Assembly: GCF_002234595.1 (NCBI RefSeq)
Contig: NZ_NMUL01000023.1
Span: 248,001-312,000, forward strand
Direction: 5' to 3'
Source of the DNA: Amycolatopsis vastitatis
GTDB taxonomy: Bacteria > Actinomycetota > Actinomycetes > Mycobacteriales > Pseudonocardiaceae
DNA: 64,000 nucleotides
This document shows, one piece after another, positions 43,179-50,089 of the stretch. Position numbers and translations under genes: made by a program. The notes below the pieces were generated by a model that was given only the letters and a program-made list of their open reading frames with translations, was not told the DNA's origin and did no database searches. Each line of letters begins with the position of its first letter. The stretch's first letter is position 1.

Positions 43179-44483
43179 ATGAACATCCTTCACCCAGGTC
43201 AGGACAGTTACGCCGAAGAAGTCGCCGGATTCCAGACGGCGGTGCCGAGCTCGCCCGCGGCCGTCGTCGCCGCCGAAAGCGCCGAGGACGTCGTCGCCGC
43301 CGTGCGGTACGCGACCGAGCACCGGCTGTCCGTCTCGGTCCAGGCCACCGGGCACGGCTTGACCGCCGGCACCGACGGTCTCTTGATCAGCACCCGCCGG
43401 ATGACCGGGGTGGAAATCGACCCCGGCGCGAAAACCGCCAGGGTCGAAGCCGGCGTGCGCTGGGAGGCCGTGATCGACGCCGCCGGGAAGCACGGCCTGG
43501 CGCCGCTCAGCGGCTCGTCGCCGGACGTCGGCGTCGTCGGCTACACCCTCAGCGGCGGCTTCGGGCTGATGGCTCGCCGCTACGGCCGCGCCGCCGACCA
43601 CGTCCGCGCGCTCGACGTCGTGACCGCCGACGGCGAGCTCCGGCGCGTCGAGCCGGGCTCGGACCTGTTCTGGGCGCTGCGCGGCGGCCGCGACGGCTTC
43701 GGCATCGTCACGGCGATCGAGTTCGCCCTCTTCCCGGTGGCCCGGCTCTACGGCGGCAGCCTCACCTTCGACACCGCCGACGTCCCGGCGGCGCTGCGGG
43801 CCTGGCGAACCTGGTCGGCGGCCGCACCGGACACGCTGGCGACGTCGGTCGCCATGATCCAGTACCCCGACCTGCCGATGGTGCCCGAACCCCTGCGCGG
43901 ACGGCACATCGCGCAGGTCCGGATCGCCTACCTCGGCGAGGACGGCGACGAGCTCGTCGCGCCGCTGCGGGCCGCCGCGCCCACGCTGGCGGACACGCTC
44001 CGGGCCATGCCGTTCACCGAGTCCGGGTCGATCGCGGCCGAGCCACGGCAGCCGCACGGCTACCACGGCACCAACGCGACCGTCTCCCAGCTGAACGACG
44101 CCATGCTCGACGCGGTCCTCGAGCACGCCGGCCCGGGCGCGGCCACGCCGCCGGTCCTGATCGTCGACCGGCTGGGCGGCGCGCTCGCCCGGAAGCCGGA
44201 GACGCCGGGGGTGGGCTGGGACAGTTCGGCCGAGTACGTCGTCCGCGCCTTGTCGATGGTCGGCGACGACGGCGTCGCGGCCGTCCGGCGCGCGCACGCG
44301 AAGCTGTTCGACGCGCTGGCGCCGTGGACGACCGGCCGGTTGCTGCCGTTCGTGTACGGCGAACACGCGCCATCGGAGGTCGCGGAGAGCGTTTTTTCGG
44401 CTACGGATCTTCGAAGGCTTCAGGAGATCAAGCGCCGCCACGACTCGGGGAACGTGTTTCCGGCGCCTCACCTGGCGGGGTGA
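43179..44483 (+). CDS. FAD-linked oxidase, berberine-bridge-enzyme-like
   Basis: 434 residues from ATG 43179 with AAAGGAG upstream. PCMH-type FAD domain: SVSVQATGHGLTAGTDGLLIS carries the histidine (GHG) used for covalent FAD. At the second site, where bicovalent family members have Cys, this reads GSSPDVGVVGYTLSGGFG, so flavin attachment is probably single. A C-terminal BBE segment appears near the end (LPFVYGEHAPSEVAESV). It oxidises an alcohol, sugar or amine with O2; substrate unknown. Probably controlled by the divergent LysR gene. Confidence 0.9.
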   Translation: MNILHPGQDSYAEEVAGFQTAVPSSPAAVVAAESAEDVVAAVRYATEHRLSVSVQATGHGLTAGTDGLLISTRRMTGVEIDPGAKTARVEAGVRWEAVIDAAGKHGLAPLSGSSPDVGVVGYTLSGGFGLMARRYGRAADHVRALDVVTADGELRRVEPGSDLFWALRGGRDGFGIVTAIEFALFPVARLYGGSLTFDTADVPAALRAWRTWSAAAPDTLATSVAMIQYPDLPMVPEPLRGRHIAQVRIAYLGEDGDELVAPLRAAAPTLADTLRAMPFTESGSIAAEPRQPHGYHGTNATVSQLNDAMLDAVLEHAGPGAATPPVLIVDRLGGALARKPETPGVGWDSSAEYVVRALSMVGDDGVAAVRRAHAKLFDALAPWTTGRLLPFVYGEHAPSEVAESVFSATDLRRLQEIKRRHDSGNVFPAPHLAG

Positions 44484-44514
44484 AGCCGAGCCCAGGCGGA
44501 GAAATGGGCGGTCA

Positions 44515-44520
44515 TATACT
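44515..44520 (+). promoter_or_regulatory. Possible -10 element of the acyltransferase gene
   Basis: TATACT, one base from the -10 consensus, stands out in GC-rich DNA between the FAD oxidase stop and the acyltransferase start. It would give a leader of about 28 bases. I see no good -35 box. Confidence 0.3.
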
Positions 44521-44554
44521 CCCGTCCGACGATCACACCGACGGGGGAACCGCC

Positions 44555-45733
44555 TTGCGCACGATGAGCCACGAGGACTATCTCGGCCAAAGACGGTTCC
44601 CCGGCCTCGACGGCCTGCGCGCGCTGGCCGCGACGATGGTCATCTTCTTCCACTTCGGCGGTCCGAACTGGACGTGGCTGTCGGGCTGGGTCGGCGTCTA
44701 CATCTTCTTCGTGCTGTCCGGGTTCCTGATCACCACGCTGCTGCTGCGCGAGCAGGACCGGACCGGCCGGATCTCGCTGTCCAACTTCTACATCCGGCGG
44801 GTCTTCCGGATCCTGCCGCCGTACCTGGTCATCCTCGGCGGGATCGTCGCGTTCGTGCTGCTGCGCGGCGAGTTCCACGACCGCGACTTCCCCAACGCGC
44901 TGCGGTTCTACCTGACGTTCCTCAACGAGTTCCTGCCGTCGTTCACCAACGGCACGGACAACTTCTTCAGCGGCTCGTGGACGCTGGGCATCGAGGAGAA
45001 GTTCTACCTGGTCTGGCCGTTCCTGCTGGTGGCGATCGGGATCGGCGCGGCGAAGCGCAAGTTCCTGCTGGTCGGGGCCGCGATGGTGATCCTGCTGGCG
45101 CTGGTGCCGGTGACCACCGGCGGCTGGCTGCTGAACGGCGCGAACGTGCCGATCTACCGCTCGACCGTGCACTACTTCATCCTGGCGGCCGGCTGCCTGC
45201 TCGCGATCCTCATGCACTACCGGCGGGGATTCGCGCTGCTCAAGCCGCTGACGCACCCGCTGGCCGCGATCCCGGTCGTGGGCGGGTTCCTCGTGTTCCA
45301 CACGAACCTCGACAGCCTGTGGCACGCCACGCGGATGAACCTCTGGCTGCTCGTGGCGTACGCGGTCGCGACGATGCTGCTGCTGGTCGTGCTGGTGAGC
45401 CCGGGCCCGCTGCGCTGGCTGCTGGGGACGGCGCCGATGCGGTTCGTCGGCGAGCGGTCGTACTCGCTGTACCTGCTGCAGGGGCCGGTGCACTTCGTCG
45501 TCATCCTGGCGGTGCCCGGGCTGGGGCGGAACCACACCACGACCGCGGTGGTGGTGTTCCTGGTCGCGCTGGCCATCGCGGACCTGATCCACCGCTGGGT
45601 GGAGAAGCCGCTGATCGACGTCGGCAAGCGGATCATCGCCCGCAAGGAGGCGCGGCGTGCGGAGCGGGAGGCGGCCCGGGAGCCTGCTGGGCCGCGTGTC
45701 GAGCCCGAGCCCCAGCCCGCCTCCGTTTCCTAG
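44555..45733 (+). CDS. Acyltransferase-3 family membrane protein (OafA-like)
   Basis: 392 residues from TTG 44555, which has GGGGGAA at proper spacing; an ATG at 44564 is the alternative. N-terminal motif RFPGLDGLRALAATMVIFFHF contains the catalytic-type histidine; YIFFVLSGFLITTLLLREQDRTGRI and FYIRRVFRILPPY follow, all standard for the family. About ten membrane spans and a charged C-terminal tail (KEARRAEREAAREP). It O-acylates a sugar or other exported molecule. Confidence 0.92.
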   Translation: MRTMSHEDYLGQRRFPGLDGLRALAATMVIFFHFGGPNWTWLSGWVGVYIFFVLSGFLITTLLLREQDRTGRISLSNFYIRRVFRILPPYLVILGGIVAFVLLRGEFHDRDFPNALRFYLTFLNEFLPSFTNGTDNFFSGSWTLGIEEKFYLVWPFLLVAIGIGAAKRKFLLVGAAMVILLALVPVTTGGWLLNGANVPIYRSTVHYFILAAGCLLAILMHYRRGFALLKPLTHPLAAIPVVGGFLVFHTNLDSLWHATRMNLWLLVAYAVATMLLLVVLVSPGPLRWLLGTAPMRFVGERSYSLYLLQGPVHFVVILAVPGLGRNHTTTAVVVFLVALAIADLIHRWVEKPLIDVGKRIIARKEARRAEREAAREPAGPRVEPEPQPASVS

Positions 45734-46152
45734 CGCTCGAGGACGACGACCGGGATGAGCCGCGTGGTCTTCGTCTCGTATTCGGCGAAGCCCTCGGCGT
45801 GCGCGATCATGCCCGCGTAGAGGCGGTCGCGCTCGGCGCGGTCGGCGATCACGGTGGCCGTGGCCTCGAACTTCTCGGTGCCGACCTCGACGGTGACCTT
45901 CGGGTTCGCGATGAGGTTGTGGTACCAGGCCGGGTTCTTCGGCGCGCCACCCATGGACGCGGCGACGACGTAGCGGTCGCCGTCCCGGGTGTAGGCCAGC
46001 GGCGACAGGCGCTCTTCGCCGCTCTTCGCCCCGATCGTGGTGAGGAGGAGCACGTTCTTGCCCTCGAACATGCCGCCGACCTTGCCGTCGTTGGCACGGA
46101 ACTCTTCGACGATCTGCTTGTTGAACTCGTTCATGTCGGCTGGTGTGGTCAT
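45730..46152 (-). CDS. Ddn-type nitroreductase, F420-dependent family
   Basis: 140 residues from ATG 46152 (AAGGGGAT upstream); a longer reading to 46224 is less likely. Split-barrel FMN/F420-binding fold: VLLLTTIGAKSGEERLSPLAY, GDRYVVAASMGGAPKNPAWYHNLIANPKVTVEVG, the Ddn signature. Such enzymes use reduced F420, a cofactor of actinomycetes, to reduce nitro or quinone compounds. Divergent from a MarR gene with a palindrome between, suggesting it is induced by the compound the regulator senses. Confidence 0.93.
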   Translation of the reverse strand: MTTPADMNEFNKQIVEEFRANDGKVGGMFEGKNVLLLTTIGAKSGEERLSPLAYTRDGDRYVVAASMGGAPKNPAWYHNLIANPKVTVEVGTEKFEATATVIADRAERDRLYAGMIAHAEGFAEYETKTTRLIPVVVLER

Positions 46153-46211
46153 GGGATCCCCTTGTTTCTGGCCGGTAGGCTCGAGCAGCGCGAGGTACGC
46201 TCGAGTGGAGT

Positions 46212-46226
46212 GTTTGCTTTGCAAAC
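46212..46226. promoter_or_regulatory. MarR-type operator between nitroreductase and marR
   Basis: GTTTGC-TTT-GCAAAC is a perfect 6-bp inverted repeat with a 3-base spacer, 59 and 24 bases from the two divergent starts. Position and symmetry fit a site for the adjacent MarR-family protein controlling both genes. Confidence 0.65.
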
Positions 46227-46250
46227 AAAACTACCGACGGGAGGTGAGTG

Positions 46251-46715
46251 GTGTCAACGGAGGCCGGTCCGAGTGTCGAGGACGGCGTGCGTCAGCTCCT
46301 GCTGCTCATGCCGCGCCTGGTCGGCCGTGCGAAGCGCACGCCGGTGCCCGAGGAGCTGAACGGCTGCACGCTGGCGCCGCGACACCTCTCGCTGCTGTCC
46401 TACCTGCTGTTCGACGGCCCGATGACGGTCACCGAGCTGGCCACCCGCCTGCAGGTCGCGCCGACGACGGCGAGCCTGATGATCGGCGACCTCAGCCGCC
46501 AGGGCGTCCTGAACCGCGACGAGGACCCGGCCGACCGGCGCCGCACGATCGTCAGCATCGCCGAGGACAAGCGCCCGGCGGTCGACGCCTGGCTGGCCCG
46601 CGGCGCGAAGGCGTGGGCCGACGCCCTGACGCCGCTGACCCCGGCCGAGCGCCGCCTGGTGATCACCACCCTGGAAGCGTACGAACGCGGCACCTGCGAA
46701 GGCCCCGCCTGCTGA
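46251..46715 (+). CDS. MarR-family transcriptional regulator
   Basis: 154 residues from GTG 46251 (GTG 46248 also possible; GGGAGG six bases upstream). Winged HTH of MarR type: LLSYLLFDGPMTVTELATRLQVAPTTASLMIGDLSRQGVLNRDEDPADRRR, including the wing motif DPADRR. Dimeric repressor relieved by small ligands. Divergent from the nitroreductase and probably binds the palindrome between them. Confidence 0.93.
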   Translation: MSTEAGPSVEDGVRQLLLLMPRLVGRAKRTPVPEELNGCTLAPRHLSLLSYLLFDGPMTVTELATRLQVAPTTASLMIGDLSRQGVLNRDEDPADRRRTIVSIAEDKRPAVDAWLARGAKAWADALTPLTPAERRLVITTLEAYERGTCEGPAC

Positions 46716-46732
46716 CGCCGTGTCGTCCCCCC

Positions 46733-46856
46733 AATCACGCGTGATGCCCCTCTGATCACGCGTGATGCCCCTTCAATCACGGGCGATGCCCGACCGGAAG
46801 GGTCGACACGCGTGATGGGAAGGTCGACACGCGTGATTGAGCGGTCGACACGGCGT
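46733..46856. repeat. Six-unit, 21-bp-period tandem/inverted repeat
   Basis: Units with the palindromic core ATCACGCGTGAT recur about every 21 bases: three on the left followed by GCCCC (46735, 46755, 46776), then three on the right preceded by GGTCGACAC (46801, 46822, 46843), the right set being inverted relative to the left. The outermost copies have diverged. It fills the gap between the 3' ends of two convergent genes, so it could act as a two-way terminator, a protein array or a mobile repeat; none is shown. Confidence 0.75.
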
Positions 46857-47215
46857 TATTCGTCGCCGCGCTTTTCGCGGGCCATCTTGCGCTGTGCCTC
46901 GGCGCGTTCGCGGCACTTGCGGAGGAACTCTTCGTCGTCCTCCGGGCTCGTCGCCGCGAAGCGGCCCGGACGGTCGTACTCCGGGAACGCCGGCGCGTTC
47001 CGCTCGTACGGCGCGCGTGCCCGCGTCACCTGCTGCGGACGGCCCGCGACCAGCCAGACGATCGAGCCGATCAGCGGCAGCACCAGCACGACCAGCAGCC
47101 ACAGCCCCTTCGGCATGTTGCGGCAGGACGATTCGTCCGTCGTGATCACGTCGACCAGGCAGAAGATCCACAGTCCGAGCGTGACGAAGCCGAGCAGGCC
47201 ATCGAAGTACAGCAA
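46856..47215 (-). CDS. PLDc_N-domain small membrane protein
   Basis: 119 residues from TTG 47215, preceded by GGGGGAAGG. Two hydrophobic segments: DGLLGFVTLGLWIFCLVDVI and GLWLLVVLVLPLIGSIVWLVAGRP, the second carrying the phospholipase D N-terminal domain pattern (W.LVVLVLPLIG..W...GRP). A charged cytoplasmic tail follows (EEFLRKCRERAEAQRKMAREK). The family is widespread in actinomycetes; function unknown. Confidence 0.8.
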   Translation of the reverse strand: MLYFDGLLGFVTLGLWIFCLVDVITTDESSCRNMPKGLWLLVVLVLPLIGSIVWLVAGRPQQVTRARAPYERNAPAFPEYDRPGRFAATSPEDDEEFLRKCRERAEAQRKMAREKRGDE

Positions 47216-47274
47216 TTTCCGACCTTCCCCCAAGAAGATGAACGCGGTAAGTCTTAGCAGAACCCCTTCGCGGT

Positions 47275-48012
47275 TCAGCCGCGGGTCACCCGCAGCACCG
47301 CGGGCATCCGGAGATTCGGCGAAGACACCCACGTCGTTTCCGTTTCCGTCAGGCGAAACCCGCGCAACGCCTCGAGAACGCCGGTCGCGAGGGCGGTCGC
47401 GTGCCGCGAGCCCGGGCATTCCCGGGGTCCGGCACCGAACGGCGTTCCCGCCAGCGACACGGTGACGTCTTCGCCGTCGATGCGGCGGCGCGTGCGCAAC
47501 ACCGGCTGTTCGGCGGGTTTTCCGGTCAGCGACGCGGAAAGCCCGTTGCCGATGAGCCCCGCCGTGGCGTCGCAGGCCTGGACGAGCAGGCCGATCCGCG
47601 CCGCCGCGAGTTCGGTCGGCCCGCCGCAGACCGCGATCAGCCGTGTCAACGCGGCTTCGGCGTCAGCGCCGGGCGTGACGTGCGGGTGGTACGCGGCCGC
47701 GACCGGGGTCACGTCGGCCGAGACGTCCGGCAGGCCCAGCGCCTCCGCGAGCACGCCGACCGGCACCGGCCGCGCGATCTCGGCCATCACGTCGACGACA
47801 TCGACACTCGTCATGATCTGGTGCGTACGGGCGAAAGCCTTATCTCGCAACGAATCCACGTCGACCAGCGCCAGGGCGTCGACCGCGAGCGCGCGACGCC
47901 GGACGTGGTCGGAGCCGTTGCTGAAACGGGCCACCGACGCGCGCAACCAGGCGATGCTGCCCGCGGGAACGTCGGAAGGCACGGGCGGAACCGGAGCGGA
48001 AAGCGATGTCAT
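47275..48012 (-). CDS. Unusually short cytochrome P450-like protein
   Basis: 245 residues from ATG 48012. The heme-ligand motif FGAGPRECPG (192-201, Cys199) is perfect, an I-helix-like stretch VQACDATAGLIGNGL (144-158) is present, and the N terminus (WLRASVARFSNGSDHVRRRA) looks like P450 helix C. P450s are normally about 400 residues; here only about 40 lie between the I helix and the heme loop, and the usual ExxR of helix K is replaced by VLRTRRR. Codon use is normal and the frame is open throughout, so it is not simply decaying. It may be a reduced heme protein with a non-P450 role. Confidence 0.8.
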   Translation of the reverse strand: MTSLSAPVPPVPSDVPAGSIAWLRASVARFSNGSDHVRRRALAVDALALVDVDSLRDKAFARTHQIMTSVDVVDVMAEIARPVPVGVLAEALGLPDVSADVTPVAAAYHPHVTPGADAEAALTRLIAVCGGPTELAAARIGLLVQACDATAGLIGNGLSASLTGKPAEQPVLRTRRRIDGEDVTVSLAGTPFGAGPRECPGSRHATALATGVLEALRGFRLTETETTWVSSPNLRMPAVLRVTRG

Positions 48013-48055
48013 GCGCCGAAAGTAGCCGCGGAAAACGTCGGCCGGGACCGAAGTG

Positions 48056-48733
48056 TCAGAGGATCGGCGACGCGGGGAACCACGTCGCCTGCGGTCCGGC
48101 GCACTGCGTCGGCCGCGGGACGTCGTGCTGGAACCACCACGCCTCGGTGACGCGGCCGTCCGGCAGCCGGTACGTCGGCGGGCCGGCGACGCGGACGAGT
48201 CCCGCCGCCTGCAGCGACCGCGCGCTCGCGACGTTGCCCACCTCCGCGCCCGCGCGCACCCGCGACAGGCCCAGGTGGTCGTGCGCCAGTGTCAGGCCGG
48301 CCGCGAAGAGCACCCGCCCGTGGCCGCGGCCGCGGTAGTCCGGGGCGAGGTAGCCGCCGGTCTCCGGGCCGCCGTCCTCGCCGGTGTGCACGCTTACCAG
48401 TCCGACGCAGCGATGGGCCTCGACGTCGATCATCACCAGGTCGAGTGACTGTGGATCGGGCGACACCCAGTCCGGGCCGGTGCCGGGCACCACGCGCAGC
48501 GCGTCCGCCCGCGCCGGCTCGGCCACGATCGAGTCGCGCTGCCAGCCGAGCCAGCGCTGCGCGGCCCGGTCACTGCCGCAGGCGACCGCGGCGGCGTACT
48601 CCCACGCGGTCGGCGTCCGGAAGAGAAAGCGGCCGTTCCGGATGACGTGGCCCTGCCGGTCGCAGGTCCGCTTGGTCATCAGGCGGCCCCGGCGGGTGAG
48701 CCGGTCGAAGATCCCCTTGGTGGCTGGCAGCAT
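48056..48733 (-). CDS. GNAT-family N-acetyltransferase
   Basis: 225 residues from ATG 48733. The acetyl-CoA loop is GGYLAPDYRGRGHGRVLFAAGL, followed by RVRAGAEVGNVASARSLQAAGLVRV, both classic for the RimJ/RimL-like branch. The N-terminal lead (about 35 residues, Arg/Lys-rich) is longer than usual, and a start at ATG about 48679 is possible. Acceptor unknown. Divergent from the PaaX gene. Confidence 0.87.
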   Translation of the reverse strand: MLPATKGIFDRLTRRGRLMTKRTCDRQGHVIRNGRFLFRTPTAWEYAAAVACGSDRAAQRWLGWQRDSIVAEPARADALRVVPGTGPDWVSPDPQSLDLVMIDVEAHRCVGLVSVHTGEDGGPETGGYLAPDYRGRGHGRVLFAAGLTLAHDHLGLSRVRAGAEVGNVASARSLQAAGLVRVAGPPTYRLPDGRVTEAWWFQHDVPRPTQCAGPQATWFPASPIL

Positions 48734-48785
48734 CGCGGCGAAATCGTAGCGGAGCGTTCGCCGCGTCTGTTGTTATTGTGGCGCG

Positions 48786-49640
48786 ATGACGGCCGTACCC
48801 GAGGCAACCGAACTGGACGGCTCCGGCCGGGCCGCGCAGCCTCGTCAGCTCATCGTGACGGTGTACGGCCTCTACTCGCGCACCGAAGGCGGCTGGCTGT
48901 CGGTCGCCTCGCTGATCGACCTGCTCGCGGCCGTCGGCGTCGACGAGCCCGCGGTGCGTTCGTCGATCTCGCGGCTGAAGCGGCGCGGCATCCTCGAAGC
49001 GGTGCGTCGCGACGCGACGGCGGGGTACGAGCTGTCCGACGAGGCGCGGGAGATCCTGCGCGAGGGTGACGAGCGGATCTTCCGCCGCGAGCGCGCCACC
49101 CCGGCCGACGGCTGGCTGCTCGCGGTGTTCTCGGTACCCGAGACCGAACGCCACAAGCGCCACCTCCTGCGGACCCAGCTCGCCCGGATGGGCTTCGGGA
49201 CGGCGGCATCCGGCGTCTGGATCGCCCCGGCGCACCTCCACGCGGCGACCGAAGAAGCGCTGACCCGGCTCGGCCTGGCCGAGTACGCCGACCTGTTCCG
49301 CGCCGACCACCTCGCGTTCGGCGACATCGCGGCGAAGGTCCGCGACTGGTGGGACCTCGACCGGCTGAACGAGCTGTACACGACCTTCCTCGACGAGCAC
49401 GGCCCGGCACTGCGCCGCTGGCAGCGCCGCAAGTCGGCGGACGACCAGGAGGCCTTCGCCGACTACGTCCGCGTGCTGACGGGCTGGCGGCGGATGCCCT
49501 ACCTCGACCCCGGCCTGCCCGCGGAGTTCCTGCCCCGCGACTGGTCCGGGATCCGCGCGGCCGAGCTGTTCTTCGAGCTGCACGCACAGCTGGAGACACC
49601 GGCCCGCGCGTACGTCGCCAAGTCGATCAACTTCGGCTGA
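48786..49640 (+). CDS. paaX: PaaX-family transcriptional regulator
   Basis: 284 residues, ATG 48786. Winged HTH (GGWLSVASLIDLLAAVGVDEPAVRSSISRLKRRGIL) followed by the PaaX central and C-terminal domains (DGWLLAVFSVPETERHKRHLLRTQLARMGFG...). PaaX proteins bind aryl-CoA thioesters to derepress aromatic degradation. It lies beside a gene pair that metabolises an aryl-CoA, which fits. The 3' end overlaps that of the convergent RidA gene by 14 bases. Confidence 0.92.
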   Translation: MTAVPEATELDGSGRAAQPRQLIVTVYGLYSRTEGGWLSVASLIDLLAAVGVDEPAVRSSISRLKRRGILEAVRRDATAGYELSDEAREILREGDERIFRRERATPADGWLLAVFSVPETERHKRHLLRTQLARMGFGTAASGVWIAPAHLHAATEEALTRLGLAEYADLFRADHLAFGDIAAKVRDWWDLDRLNELYTTFLDEHGPALRRWQRRKSADDQEAFADYVRVLTGWRRMPYLDPGLPAEFLPRDWSGIRAAELFFELHAQLETPARAYVAKSINFG

Positions 49641-50022
49641 GCACCGCGAAGCCCTGGACCTCGACCAGCGCCTCCTCGTCCCAGAGCCGGTCGACGCCGA
49701 TGCCCGCCATCGCCGGGTACTCCGTGCCCGCGAGCCGCCGCCAAACAGCGCCGATCTCGCGTGCGTGGGCGCGGTAGTCCGCCATGTCGACGATGTAGAT
49801 CGTCACGCTGCACAAATCCGACGGGGACCCGCCCGCCGCGCGCAGCGACGTCAGGAGGTTGCCGAGCGCGCGTTCGAACTGCTCGACGACGCCGTCTCCG
49901 ACGATCTTGTTCGACGCGTCCAGCGCCGTCTGCCCGGCGAGGAAGACGACCCGGCCGTCGGCCACCACCGCGTGCGAGAACCCGGACGGCTTGCCCAGCT
50001 CCGGCGGGTTGATGCGTTCCAT
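49627..50022 (-). CDS. RidA-family enamine/imine deaminase
   Basis: 131 residues from ATG 50022 (a start at 50031 adds three). Motifs: FSHAVVADGRVVFLAGQTALD, FERALGNLLTSLRAAGGSPSDLCSVTIYI and YPAMAGIGVDRLWDEEALVEVQGFAV, the RidA/YjgF fold. RidA proteins hydrolyse reactive enamines or imines to ketones and ammonia. Divergent from the bifunctional aryl-CoA monooxygenase/reductase, so it may process the enamine that arises when aminobenzoyl-CoA is dearomatised. Confidence 0.9.
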   Translation of the reverse strand: MERINPPELGKPSGFSHAVVADGRVVFLAGQTALDASNKIVGDGVVEQFERALGNLLTSLRAAGGSPSDLCSVTIYIVDMADYRAHAREIGAVWRRLAGTEYPAMAGIGVDRLWDEEALVEVQGFAVLSRS

Positions 50023-50089
50023 GCGGGACACCGTACGCCATCTTTCGTCTTATTGACGATCGTGCGGGCGACGACATACCATCGACGGC

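Noticed and set aside
46733..46856. CRISPR array
   Set aside because: The period is only 21 bases, the core is a palindrome, there are no spacers of uniform unique sequence and no cas genes.
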